Assembly: GCA_034432375.1 (NCBI GenBank)
Contig: DAOUCA010000175.1
Coordinates: 62,001 to 126,000, forward strand
Reading direction: 5' to 3'
Source: JAHBVH01 sp034432375
Lineage (GTDB): Bacteria > Chloroflexota > Anaerolineae > Caldilineales > Caldilineaceae
DNA: 64,000 bases
The translations under genes and the position numbers were made by a program. This document shows positions 1 through 8,917 of the stretch, one piece after another. The number at the start of each line of letters is the position of its first letter. The first letter of the stretch is position 1. The notes below the pieces were generated by a model. The model had not been told where the DNA came from. It searched no databases and saw only the letters and a list, made by a program, of their open reading frames with translations.

Positions 1-3000
1 ACCGCTTCCCAACGATACCGTGACGCCGCTCTCCTGTGGATCAAGCTGTTGTAGATAGGCGACCAGTTGGGCCAGATCGCTGTCGCCCAAGGTAAGGCCA
101 TTGTGGGCGCGCACGGCAGCATCCAAGGTAGGTGCCGAACCATCGTGTAGATAGGGCGCGCTGTTCCAGAGGCCGCGCAGCGTTGGCGTGTCCAGCGCGG
201 TGAGCGGGCCGCCAAGGCGGTTGCCGCTGCTCGGCTTGATCGTGCCGATATCGTGCCCAGCATTGGGCGCGCTGTCGGTAAAGCGCTGGCCGGCATGACA
301 TTGCGCACAGTTGGCGCTCTGGAAGATCGCCTTGCCGGCCGCGCCCGCGGTGGTCAGGGTGCCGTCACTGTTGCGCTGTGGGCTGGCTGGTGCCGTGGTG
401 AGCGAATTGACATAGGCGGCCAATGCGTCGAGATCGGCGCTGCGCCCGACCTTGGCCGTGCCCAAGGGATCGCTGGTGGCGTTGAAATCAGCATCGCTCA
501 ACAAGCCCGTCCCACCGGCCAGATTGCGGATCTGCCCTTCAAAGTCCTGCACTTCGTCAAAGTTGGCGCTCCAATGCAATGGTCCCTGGCCAGCATGGCC
601 GTTGAGATCAATCGTATTGCGCAGCCCCTCGCCAAAGCCGCTCAGATCCCAGACTCGCCCATCCTGGCCACCTTCGTTGTGGCAGGCGGCGCAGGAGATG
701 TAGTTGTCGCGCGCCAGGCGAGTATCTTTGGCATCATAGAAGAGCTGCTTGCCGGTGAGTACTTGCGCGGGTAAGATTTCTGTGGCCACGGTGTTGTAAA
801 GCGCGATCTGCGGTGCGGTCAGCGTCCCCGTAGCATAGAGCGCGCTTAGATCATAGACCGTGACCGTACGATCCATGAAGTTTTGCACATAGAGCCGACG
901 GCCATCGGCAGAGAGGGCCAGCCCTTGCGGCGCGCGGCCGACGTTGATGCGGAAGCGCTCGGCCCGTGCATAGGCGTCAATCACCACCACCTCGCGGCTG
1001 CCTTCGAGCGCCACAAAGAGATAGTTGCCGGTGCGGTCAAAGCGCGCCGTCGTCGCGATGCCGCCATTGTCATGGTCAAGCCGTGCCGCGTATTCTTCCG
1101 TGTTGGTCGTCAGATCGATCAGCGAGGTAATGCTGCGCACGGTGTTCTCGAAGGTAAGATTGTTGCCATCGCGCAGCGTACCACGGACGATGTTGTCCTG
1201 CTTGGAAGGAACCCAAGCGCGCAAGCCATCGGGCGCGATGACCGCCGGGCCGAGATAGTTGGGGATGCCGCGACCACTATGCTCGGTATCCGGGTTGTCG
1301 CTGGTGCGCAACGTGATCGTCTGTGCCACGCTCAAGCTCGCCGCGTTGACAACCAGCACTTCACCGCCGCTGTTGCCGACCTGCGGGTTCGCCGTCGCTT
1401 CCCCAGGCAAGGGTGGGGTGATAAAGCGGGAGAGATAGATCTTGCTGCCGTCGCCGCTGACCGAGAGATGGCGCACATGCAAGCCCACATCAACGCTGCC
1501 GCTTTGGCTTGCGCTGTTGCCATCAAAGCGCAATAGCTTGCCGCTCCCTTCGAGCGTGAGATAGGCGGTATTACCGCCCGTTGTCGATGAAGGCGCAAAG
1601 AGAATTCCCGCCGGTTGCGAGCCATAGGGCAGGGTGATTGTCTGCACCACGGCCAGCGTATTGACATCGATCAGGCTGAGCGTCGCCGCACCCTTGTTGG
1701 CAACCCAGACACGCCCATTGGGCGCGAGGGCCAGACTGCGCGGTGCTTTGCCAACGGCGATCTCGGCGAGCTTGGCGTTGGTGACCGCGTCAAAGACGCT
1801 CACCGTATTGTTGTCCGGGTTGAGACTCCAGACGCGATCATTGCCGGTGCGATCTTCATAGAGAATGCTCATCGACGCCACTGGCCCGTTGGTCGTCAAG
1901 GGGCGGTGGATCGCCTGGGCGACGGTGAGACTCTTCTCAACGCCGCTGTCGTCGGTGACGGTGAGGGTCACCAAATAGATACCCGGCTGGCTAAAGGTGT
2001 GGTCGATGGCTAACGCCGGTTGATAGGCGGTCGCTGGCGTGCCATCCCCAAAGAGCCACTTGACGCGCACATTGGTGCCGTTGTTGACCGGCGCGATATA
2101 GTGGACCGCTGTATTGACCACCGCCGGCGCGGCCACCAAGGTACCCAGCGTAAAGGCAGGTGCTTGCACTGTCCAGGTGAAACTTTGGCTGGTAGTGCCG
2201 CCGCGGTTGTCGCGCACGGTGACCACGACGGTGGCGACGCCTGGTGTGGTCGGTGCGCCGGTAATCGCGCCATTGTTCGCGTTAATGGCTAGACCAGCAG
2301 GCAGGCCGGTCGCGCTGAAGGTCAACACATCGCCATCAGCGTCGTTGGCACTCAGGGGCAGGGCAACGCTGTCGCCCACGGTGTTGCGCTGATTGGCCGG
2401 TTGGACGAGCGTTGGCGACCGGTTGGGGACGAGGGTAACACTCTTTTCGGTGCGGTCGTTGGCCCATTGGCCCTGGGCAACCGGCGCGCCCCAGTTGACG
2501 CCGTCGGTGCTGAGATAGAATTTGTAGGCGGCAATCGTGCCGTTGATCGCGCCCGACTGACGGGGCAGATAGCGGAAGCCGCCGACGGTATAGCTCCCGC
2601 CCAAATTGATGACGATCCAGTGGGGTGGCGGCGGGTTACTGTTGGACCATTGGGTGTGCCAGATGGTGCTTGTGTTGCCGTCGATGGCGTTGACGGCGCG
2701 GCCATCTTCACCGGCGGTCTCCTGGCTATCGGTGGTAATCGTCCACGCGGCGCGGTTGAGCGTGTTGCCCCCCCCATCGACCACTGTGAACTCCGCTGCC
2801 GAACTCCACGGGTTGCCGTTGACCTCCGATTCGGCGACCAGCTTGACAAAGCGGGTCGTCCCTGGCTGGGTTACCGTCCAGGTGAAATTGATGACGGTGT
2901 TGTTCGGACCATCGCTCACCGTTACCGCCACCGCGTAGATACCACTGACCGTGGCTACCCCGCCGATCAGGCCAGTCGTTCTGTTGATGGTCAGACCGGT

Positions 3001-4887
3001 CGGCAAACCGGTGGCGCTGTAGGTGAGGGGATCGCCATTGGGGTCGCCGGCGACAATCGGTAGCAGAATCGAGTCGTTGACGAGGCTGTTCTGGTCGCCT
3101 GGCGGGTTAACCGACGGCGCGTTGGAGCTGCTTACCTTGAGCACTTTGGCAAGCGACGGGGTGCCCTGGCTGTTGATCGCGAAAAGCATCCAGTAGCCGG
3201 GGGTGAGCACATTTTTGTTGCTGTGAAAGGTGAGTTGATAGGTGCCGGCGCTCGTCTCGCTAAAGGGGACCGAGAGATAGCGTAGATCCGAGTTGAGCAC
3301 ATGGGTCAGCGCCGAGAGCTTGATCAGGCTGAACTTTTGCACCCCCGCGGTTGCCCCTACCGTCACCGTGCGGCCAAAGGTGACCACATCGGGCGCGGCG
3401 CTGATGAGCGGGCGCGTGGCCGGCGAACCGTCGGCATTAAAGAGATAGGGGGGCGAATAGACCTGATGGTTGGGATGGTCGGCGGCGCAGGCACAGAGAC
3501 CACCACCGCCGGACCAGACGCGGCCGTCGGTCATGAGCAGGGCGACCGAGTGGTAGTTGCGCGGCACACTCATGTCGGCCACGCTGCGCCAGGCACGCGT
3601 CGTCGGGTTCCAGATCTCTGGGGTGAGGATCGTGCCTTGGTCGCTGAATTCGGTGCCGGAGGTGTTGCCGCCAACGATTAGCACCTCGCCGGTGGGCAGG
3701 ATGACGCCGTTGTTAAATTTACGCGTGTATTGCATTGGCGCAATGTCGATCTTCTGGGCAGTCGGGCCGCTGATATCGATGATCGCGGCTTTATTGGTGC
3801 CGGGCGCGGTGCTCGTGGTATTGGCGGCACCGCCGGCCATTAGCAGCTTGCCCTCGTCAACCATGACCACCGTACCATATTTGGGGTACCAACTGTTGAC
3901 CAGCCCGGCGTTGCTGATCGAGCCACTACCGCTGGGGTCGAGCCAGTTCATCTGCGGCGTCGGGCCGGAATGAAAGATGCGGCCATTGGGGGCCAGATGG
4001 AGATAGGGCAGCCAGGTGTTCTGATAGCCACTGTAGTTGATAATGGGGGCCTGTAGATTCGCCCCGGTGAGCAGCGTCCATCCTTGATTCGGCGTCCAGA
4101 TCTCCGGGTATGGGCCACCGGGGTCGCCCATCGCGGTAAAGACCTGGCCGCTGGGTAGCGCCACGCTACCGGGATACCAACGCCCAGTGTTCATGTCGTC
4201 GCTACGCGTCCAGCTATTGGTGCGATAGTCAAAGATGCTCGTCCGTTCGCGAGTGCCGTCGCCGCCGTTGACAAAGACGCGGCCATCTTCGAGCATCGTC
4301 GGGATGGCGCAGAACATGGAGTGGTCGCTGCGATTCATCGACTGCAACCCCCCAATCGCTGGATCCCAGATGGCACCATAGGTGGTGGTGCCACCGTTAA
4401 AGGAGGTTGGGTTGTTACCGCCCCAGGCGATGATGCGCCCATCGGGCAGGCTCGCCGCGGCGGCAAAGGCAAAGGGCCAGGTAACTGGCGCGTCCCAGCG
4501 ACCGACAACGTTAAGTGGCCCGGTAGCCGCGGCTTCCGCCGGCGCGACAAAGGGCGCTTCGTTGCGCTGGCGCGCGGCTTCGGCGAGTGCGTAATCATCC
4601 GCTTCGTGGCTACTCGCTGCCGGTGGCGTTGCGGTTGGATCAGGAGCGGGATCAGGAATTGGATCCGGCGACGGGGCCGGCGTGGGGAGTTCGGTGGTCG
4701 ACGTTATCCCAGTTCCCCCATTGGTGACCACGGGGAGAAAGAGCTGCGTTGTCGAAGCTTGGTCAGCAGGCGGGGGTGGCGGCTCTGCTTGGGCGTGGAG
4801 ATGGCTCGGGGGCAAGGTTGTCAGCAGCAGCGCGACAACGAGAAGGAGGGGCAGCAGGCGCGGCAAAGCGAACCGAGATTTTTGCAT
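1..4887 (-). CDS. Secreted multidomain protein: galactose-oxidase-like propeller, Ig/discoidin/PKD, YVTN propeller, di-heme cytochrome c (3' end off window)
   Basis: One open frame runs from an ATG at 4887 to the window edge (at least 1629 codons). The N terminus MQKSRF plus a leucine-rich stretch looks like a Sec signal ending near HAQA, followed by a Pro/Thr-rich linker. Approximate domain order: kelch/galactose-oxidase-like propeller (100-480), DUF1929-like C-terminal domain (490-570), putative Ig domain (590-670), discoidin-like domain (672-820), second Ig domain (830-905), PKD-like domain (912-985), YVTN beta-propeller (1000-1340) and a cytochrome-c-peroxidase-like region with CAACH near 1402 and CAQCH near 1529. 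Two CxxCH motifs predict two covalent c-type hemes, so the mature protein should be outside the cytoplasmic membrane. Substrate is unknown. Joining a copper-oxidase-like propeller to a di-heme module suggests electrons could pass within one chain (inference). The Cys/Tyr copper ligands were not checked individually. Confidence 0.85.
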   Translation of the reverse strand, partial: MQKSRFALPRLLPLLLVVALLLTTLPPSHLHAQAEPPPPPADQASTTQLFLPVVTNGGTGITSTTELPTPAPSPDPIPDPAPDPTATPPAASSHEADDYALAEAARQRNEAPFVAPAEAAATGPLNVVGRWDAPVTWPFAFAAAASLPDGRIIAWGGNNPTSFNGGTTTYGAIWDPAIGGLQSMNRSDHSMFCAIPTMLEDGRVFVNGGDGTRERTSIFDYRTNSWTRSDDMNTGRWYPGSVALPSGQVFTAMGDPGGPYPEIWTPNQGWTLLTGANLQAPIINYSGYQNTWLPYLHLAPNGRIFHSGPTPQMNWLDPSGSGSISNAGLVNSWYPKYGTVVMVDEGKLLMAGGAANTTSTAPGTNKAAIIDISGPTAQKIDIAPMQYTRKFNNGVILPTGEVLIVGGNTSGTEFSDQGTILTPEIWNPTTRAWRSVADMSVPRNYHSVALLMTDGRVWSGGGGLCACAADHPNHQVYSPPYLFNADGSPATRPLISAAPDVVTFGRTVTVGATAGVQKFSLIKLSALTHVLNSDLRYLSVPFSETSAGTYQLTFHSNKNVLTPGYWMLFAINSQGTPSLAKVLKVSSSNAPSVNPPGDQNSLVNDSILLPIVAGDPNGDPLTYSATGLPTGLTINRTTGLIGGVATVSGIYAVAVTVSDGPNNTVINFTWTVTQPGTTRFVKLVAESEVNGNPWSSAAEFTVVDGGGNTLNRAAWTITTDSQETAGEDGRAVNAIDGNTSTIWHTQWSNSNPPPPHWIVINLGGSYTVGGFRYLPRQSGAINGTIAAYKFYLSTDGVNWGAPVAQGQWANDRTEKSVTLVPNRSPTLVQPANQRNTVGDSVALPLSANDADGDVLTFSATGLPAGLAINANNGAITGAPTTPGVATVVVTVRDNRGGTTSQSFTWTVQAPAFTLGTLVAAPAVVNTAVHYIAPVNNGTNVRVKWLFGDGTPATAYQPALAIDHTFSQPGIYLVTLTVTDDSGVEKSLTVAQAIHRPLTTNGPVASMSILYEDRTGNDRVWSLNPDNNTVSVFDAVTNAKLAEIAVGKAPRSLALAPNGRVWVANKGAATLSLIDVNTLAVVQTITLPYGSQPAGILFAPSSTTGGNTAYLTLEGSGKLLRFDGNSASQSGSVDVGLHVRHLSVSGDGSKIYLSRFITPPLPGEATANPQVGNSGGEVLVVNAASLSVAQTITLRTSDNPDTEHSGRGIPNYLGPAVIAPDGLRAWVPSKQDNIVRGTLRDGNNLTFENTVRSITSLIDLTTNTEEYAARLDHDNGGIATTARFDRTGNYLFVALEGSREVVVIDAYARAERFRINVGRAPQGLALSADGRRLYVQNFMDRTVTVYDLSALYATGTLTAPQIALYNTVATEILPAQVLTGKQLFYDAKDTRLARDNYISCAACHNEGGQDGRVWDLSGFGEGLRNTIDLNGHAGQGPLHWSANFDEVQDFEGQIRNLAGGTGLLSDADFNATSDPLGTAKVGRSADLDALAAYVNSLTTAPASPQRNSDGTLTTAGAAGKAIFQSANCAQCHAGQRFTDSAPNAGHDIGTIKPSSGNRLGGPLTALDTPTLRGLWNSAPYLHDGSAPTLDAAVRAHNGLTLGDSDLAQLVAYLQQLDPQESGVTVSLGSG

Positions 4888-5186
4888 AGCAATGACCTCA
4901 CAAGAAAGCGCATCGATCAACCAAGCAGCCGGCCAACCGGTACAGCCTGCTGTGCGGCTCACCGATTGACCGTCAAGGGTGACAGATGCGGATATGGATT
5001 GGCAGCGTGTCTAGACGGGTAGAGATAGCAGAAGGTGATGTTGTCTACACAGACTGGAATACCACCTATTGTAGGGAGGAATATTCGGCAAATGCATTAC
5101 AGAATCGTGACAATTGTCGCTAGTAAAAATAAGACGAATGACGCAATTCTTCTACCTCGGGTGTGCATTGCACTGGTCAAGCGTTA
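4888..5186. other. Intergenic region upstream of the mosaic oxidase gene
   Basis: Both flanking genes are on the minus strand, so this stretch should hold the promoter of the gene starting at 4887 and the end of the HD-GYP transcript. I see no convincing promoter with 16-18 nt spacing, no hairpin terminator and no credible ORF. Confidence 0.5.
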
Positions 5187-7037
5187 TTACGTCAATCTGA
5201 TCGCAGCAGCTTGTTCCTTTATCAATTGCAAGCTTTCCAGTAACCTTAAAAAGGTGGGGACGATATTGGGGTCAAAATGGAGGCCCGCCTGCCCGTGAAT
5301 ATAGGCGCGTACCTGTTCAGGCGGCCAACCTTGGCGGTAGGGGCGGTCGGAGCAGAGGGCATCCCACACATCGACCAGGGCAAAGAGGCGGGCGGCAAAG
5401 GGAATTTGTTCGCCCTTTAGGCCTCGGGGGTAACCTGTGCCATCCCATTTTTCGTGGTGACAGTAGGGGATATCCAACGCCGGTCGGAGGTAGGCAATGG
5501 GGGAGAGGAACTCATAGGCATAAACGGGGTGCTTCTGCATGATCACCCATTCAGCGGCGCTTAGTTGGCCCGGTTTGTGCAGTAGATCGTCGGGTATCCC
5601 CATTTTGCCAATGTCGTGTAACAACGCGCCACGGCGAATATGCACCAGTGCTTCTTCGCCAACGCCCATGGCACGGGCCAATGTCACGGTCATCTTTGTT
5701 ACCCGTTGGGTATGCCCCTCGGTCTCTTTGTCGCGCAGATCAAGCGCATGGGACCAGCCCTCGATCGTCGACTCATAGGCTTGCGAGAGCTCTTCGTTGG
5801 CGAGCTGTAGATCGGCAAAGAGGGTGGTGTTCTCAATGGCAATTGCCGCCTGATCGGCCAAGCCCTGGAGCAGCAACAACTCCTCTGTCGAAAAGGTGCG
5901 TCGCTCATCGATGGTCACAGCGGCCAAGGTGCCGATCAATTGATGGTCATAGCTCATGGTGGCAAAGGCGATTGAGCGGAAGCGCGCTTGTTTGTAGGGA
6001 GCCAGGGCCGCGAGCGGCGGTGCGGCTTGCAGATCTGTCATTGCGAAGGTGGCCCCCAGTGTGGCAACGAGGAGATCATAGGCACGGAGCGGCAACACCG
6101 CAAGCGGTTGCGTCCTTGATAGACCCACGCCGGCCACGGTCTGCAACTGATCCTGTGCGCGATCATAGAGGGCGACCAGGGAGATTGGCGTATTGAAGGC
6201 ACGTGCCACCTCTTCCCCGATGGCATTCAAGATGGCATCGGCATCGACTTGCGCGTTGAGACGGTCGGCGATCCGCAACAGGGCATCCGCCCGCGCGGCC
6301 GCGCGCCGGCTATGGTCGGCTTCAGTCGCCAACTCCGCCTGCCGATCCGCTTCCAAGCGGTTGCGGTGATGGGTGATGAGCAGGAGCAGGAGAGCGGTGG
6401 CAAAGACAAAGGAGAAAGGGCCGACCAGAATCTCATTGAGGGTGACAGCAGGTGTGAGCAGCGGAAAGCTGAGCAGGCCGAGCAAGACGATCGCAACGAG
6501 GAGCGGCAACCGTCTAACCTCTAGAAAGAGGCTGCCAAGCCAGAGGGGGAGGATGAGATAATCGAAAAAGCCAGTGGTAACGCCACGCGTGTCGGCCCAG
6601 CCGCTGATAAAGATCGCGCCCAGGGTGATCGTCATCGCCAGGTTAATCGCCAGGTTCAAGTGGTTGGTCCGGCTGATGAGATAGGTAATGGTGAGAAGCC
6701 CGACCGTGACGAGGGTATAGCGATAGCCGGTATAGGCGCTCCAGTCGACCAAGAGCGTTGTGATCCCTTCTACGACTAGCGCCAACAGAATCAGCCCCAA
6801 CATAAAGCCGGAGAGGAAAGCCGCTTGACGCTGCTGCGCCGGTTCTACCAGCTTGGCGGAGGGGGCTAAGAGCCAGTGCCACAGGCGCAGGCGAATAACT
6901 TTGATGAGGTTGGCAGGATGGGCGGAAAGTGAGAGTGACGTTGACGAGCGCTCAAAGGGGCCATCATTGGATAGATTGGGGGCCATAGGACAATCTTTAC
7001 AGAACAACCCTTTCCCCAAGAGATGGAGGGTGGCCAT
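5187..7037 (-). CDS. Membrane-anchored GAF/HD-GYP domain protein
   Basis: A 616-residue protein if started at the first ATG (7037); a TTG at 7052 and an ATG at 6986 are alternatives, none with a clear Shine-Dalgarno. Residues about 70-215 hold several hydrophobic helices, followed by a helical linker, a GAF-like domain (about 240-395) and a C-terminal HD-GYP domain (about 420-590) with GHTQRV, LLHDIGKMGIPD and HHEKWDGTGYP. HD-GYP proteins with intact HD and GYP motifs typically hydrolyse cyclic di-GMP. GAF domains bind small ligands or mediate contacts. Expected role: a membrane-bound c-di-GMP phosphodiesterase tuned by a sensor (family knowledge). It does not appear to share an operon with the oxidase gene, from which it is separated by 299 bp. 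Confidence 0.88.
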   Translation of the reverse strand: MATLHLLGKGLFCKDCPMAPNLSNDGPFERSSTSLSLSAHPANLIKVIRLRLWHWLLAPSAKLVEPAQQRQAAFLSGFMLGLILLALVVEGITTLLVDWSAYTGYRYTLVTVGLLTITYLISRTNHLNLAINLAMTITLGAIFISGWADTRGVTTGFFDYLILPLWLGSLFLEVRRLPLLVAIVLLGLLSFPLLTPAVTLNEILVGPFSFVFATALLLLLITHHRNRLEADRQAELATEADHSRRAAARADALLRIADRLNAQVDADAILNAIGEEVARAFNTPISLVALYDRAQDQLQTVAGVGLSRTQPLAVLPLRAYDLLVATLGATFAMTDLQAAPPLAALAPYKQARFRSIAFATMSYDHQLIGTLAAVTIDERRTFSTEELLLLQGLADQAAIAIENTTLFADLQLANEELSQAYESTIEGWSHALDLRDKETEGHTQRVTKMTVTLARAMGVGEEALVHIRRGALLHDIGKMGIPDDLLHKPGQLSAAEWVIMQKHPVYAYEFLSPIAYLRPALDIPYCHHEKWDGTGYPRGLKGEQIPFAARLFALVDVWDALCSDRPYRQGWPPEQVRAYIHGQAGLHFDPNIVPTFLRLLESLQLIKEQAAAIRLT

Positions 7038-7258
7038 AACCAGGCACGACAATGGGCCAGAGAAAAGGGTTCACAAAACGAATCAACCATGAAAATCACG
7101 TTAGTATAGGGCAAAGGATGGGGGGTGTCAAAATAGACGGAGACAAAAAGAAAGGAGATCGTAAGGATCTTCAATCATGGCACCCCGCCCCGCCCACGCT
7201 GCCGTTGGCGTTTGGGCCCGGAGAAGGCGCTTGCAACCCTGGCGCGAGCGTAATGCAA
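7038..7258. other. Intergenic region between divergent units
   Basis: Separates the minus-strand HD-GYP gene from the plus-strand CRISPR regulatory unit. It includes a short GC-rich stretch around 7180-7215. No gene or clear repeat recognised. Confidence 0.4.
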
Positions 7259-7287
7259 TTGTAAAGTGAGGGGCTTGTTGCTATACT
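7259..7287 (+). promoter_or_regulatory. Sigma70-type promoter for the small HTH gene
   Basis: TTGTAA at 7259-7264 and TATACT at 7282-7287 are separated by exactly 17 nt. Transcription would start near 7294, giving a 5' untranslated region of about 208 nt before the ATG at 7502. This could be the first promoter of the CRISPR-Cas locus. Prediction from sequence only. Confidence 0.55.
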
Positions 7288-7451
7288 GGGGAGGCCTCAT
7301 GGTTTTTTAACAGAATTTCCGTAGCTCCCAGTTTCGTGCCCAAGGAGCGCTCAGCCAACAAGCAGGCTGCTTACTTGGTGTGCTACGTTAGTCCTGCCCC
7401 ATTGCTGGGGTGGAAGAGCGTACAGCTTGTTGCGTTACCTGCAACACGTCC

Positions 7452-7504
7452 CCTCCATGCTGTGAATGTCGTTATTAAATATTCACAACATGGAGGCAGA
7501 AATG
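7452..7504 (+). promoter_or_regulatory. Hairpin that covers the ribosome-binding site of the small HTH gene
   Basis: The arms 7452-7467 and 7481-7496 pair at 15 of 16 positions (single C/A mismatch) around a 13-nt loop. The left arm starts CCTCC and pairs with the GGAGG that is the Shine-Dalgarno for the ATG at 7502. In RNA this would hide the ribosome-binding site; in DNA the same dyad could be a protein-binding operator. A weaker dyad, GTTGC-7 nt-GCAAC at 7429-7445, lies just upstream. Confidence 0.6.
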
Positions 7505-7714
7505 GCATTCTGGAAGAAAAAGGAAGTTGACTTTACCGAAATGAATTCAGTAATTGAGGAACATCCGGGCATGACCGCAGCAGAGTTGGCACGTATCTTA
7601 GAGGTGGAGCGTTCTACCATCACACGTCGTCTCCCGAGTATGGATGAGGCGGGGTTTTATCTTTATGAAGATGATGATGGTGGGCTATACCGCTTCGATG
7701 TGGCTGATCTGTAG
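7502..7714 (+). CDS. Stand-alone winged-helix HTH protein, paralogue of the WYL regulator's DNA-binding domain
   Basis: 70 residues starting MAFWKKKEVDF; the ATG at 7502 is chosen because GGAGG lies 5 nt upstream. Nearly the whole protein is an HTH: HPGMTAAELARILEVERSTI aligns closely with HPEGLKAAEIARKLEVHRST in the WYL protein encoded 136 bp downstream, and the similarity continues into the wing (YLYEDDDGGLYRFD against IYVDDFDEERWKID). It therefore looks like a one-domain relative of the CRISPR regulator without any ligand-sensing part. It could bind the same operators, compete with the WYL protein or pair with it (inference). Its translation is probably controlled by the hairpin at 7452-7496. 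Confidence 0.75.
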   Translation: MAFWKKKEVDFTEMNSVIEEHPGMTAAELARILEVERSTITRRLPSMDEAGFYLYEDDDGGLYRFDVADL

Positions 7715-7728
7715 CCACTCCCTAACGA

Positions 7729-7791
7729 GTTGTTGCAACTGTTGCGGGATTTGCGCGATTGGTGTGCTATGCTCAAACCAGTTGCAACAAC
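7729..7791 (+). promoter_or_regulatory. Extended -10 promoter of the WYL gene bracketed by two GTTGCAAC palindromes
   Basis: GTTGTTGCAACTG (7729-7741) and CAGTTGCAACAAC (7779-7791) form a perfect 13-bp inverted repeat, and each arm contains the self-palindrome GTTGCAAC. Between them lies TGC-TATGCT (7765-7773), a good extended -10 with no -35 at normal spacing. One palindrome covers the -35 zone and the other the start-site zone, an arrangement typical of repressor operators. A nearby HTH protein is the natural candidate to bind (inference). Confidence 0.55.
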
Positions 7792-7849
7792 GGGGCAAAG
7801 CAATGGCTTTTGCGACACTTGTTGAAAGCGCAACGAGAAAGGAAAGGCA

Positions 7850-8908
7850 ATGTCAAGAGTAGAGACGAAAGCAGCGCGGTTAGGCCAAATTGAAGCGTTG
7901 TTATTGGCACACCCTGAAGGATTGAAAGCGGCAGAGATTGCCCGTAAACTCGAAGTTCATCGTTCAACCATTTTGCGTTGTTTGGATGATTTGCCCAAAC
8001 ATATTTATGTTGACGACTTCGACGAGGAACGGTGGAAGATTGACCGCAGTAACTATCTGGTCCATTTGCGCTTAACGCTGCATGAGGCAATGGCGATTCA
8101 CTTGGCCGCCCGTCTGCTGGCGACGCGTATGGATAAAAAGAATCCCCATGCGGCAGCGGCACTGCGCAAAGTTGGGGAATCACTCAACCGGATTGCGCCG
8201 CGCATTAGTGATCATCTGCGCCTCTCGGCTGATGTCATGGATGATGAGGCGCAGCGCCATGATCCCAAATATCTGGAGGTATTGGAAAAATTAACGCTCG
8301 CCTGGGCCGAAGGGCAGCTGGTTAAGGTGTGGCACCGCGGCAAAGAAGAGCGGATTAGTGAGTATACCTTTGCGCCCTACTTTATCGAACCCTATGCCGT
8401 TGGTCAGACAACCCATGTCACCGGTGTGCAAGGCGCGCAGCAGAAGCGTATCACCTTTAAACTTGAGCGGATCGAGCGGATTGAAGCCTTGCGGGAAGGC
8501 TATGCTCTGCCGGCAGATTTTGCACCCCAAGCGCAACTCAAGGATGCTTGGGGCATCTGGTATACAGATGCCGAGCCGGTGCGGGTACAGCTCAAATTTC
8601 ACCCACGCGTGGCGCGGCGGGTGCGGGAGACGCGCTGGCATCGCAGCGAAATGGTCACAGAGCAAGCCGATGGGTCACTCCTTTGGGAAGCACAGATTGC
8701 CGAGCCACAGGAAATGATGCCGTGGATTCGCGGCTGGGGCGCGGATGTAGAGGTGCTGGAGCCAGAGGGGTTGCGTACCGAATTGTTGCGAGAAATCAAA
8801 CGATACATCCGCACATATGGACTCGAAACGGCACAAAACGTTCCGTCTATGTCGAGTGATGAGCCTGATTTTGATGATCAGCGTGCAAGCACCTTATTTC
8901 ATATGTAA
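7850..8908 (+). CDS. WYL-domain transcriptional regulator of the CRISPR-Cas locus
   Basis: 352 residues; start supported by AAAGGAAAGG upstream of the ATG. Residues 1-60 are a winged HTH (EVHRSTILRCLDDL). The middle (about 140-225) fits a WYL domain and the C-terminal part (about 235-325, with VRVQLKFHPRVARRVRETRW) fits the WCX extension. WYL proteins bind nucleic-acid-type ligands and often control CRISPR or other defence genes (family knowledge). Only 9 nt separate it from cas3, so it is probably co-transcribed with the interference genes. Likely autoregulated through the GTTGCAAC palindromes just upstream. Confidence 0.88.
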   Translation: MSRVETKAARLGQIEALLLAHPEGLKAAEIARKLEVHRSTILRCLDDLPKHIYVDDFDEERWKIDRSNYLVHLRLTLHEAMAIHLAARLLATRMDKKNPHAAAALRKVGESLNRIAPRISDHLRLSADVMDDEAQRHDPKYLEVLEKLTLAWAEGQLVKVWHRGKEERISEYTFAPYFIEPYAVGQTTHVTGVQGAQQKRITFKLERIERIEALREGYALPADFAPQAQLKDAWGIWYTDAEPVRVQLKFHPRVARRVRETRWHRSEMVTEQADGSLLWEAQIAEPQEMMPWIRGWGADVEVLEPEGLRTELLREIKRYIRTYGLETAQNVPSMSSDEPDFDDQRASTLFHM

Positions 8909-8917
8909 GGAACCACA

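Noticed and set aside
883..3063. Long plus-strand frames opposite the mosaic oxidase gene
   Set aside because: They mirror a minus-strand gene with clear domains and heme motifs; antisense frames of GC-biased coding DNA stay open by chance.
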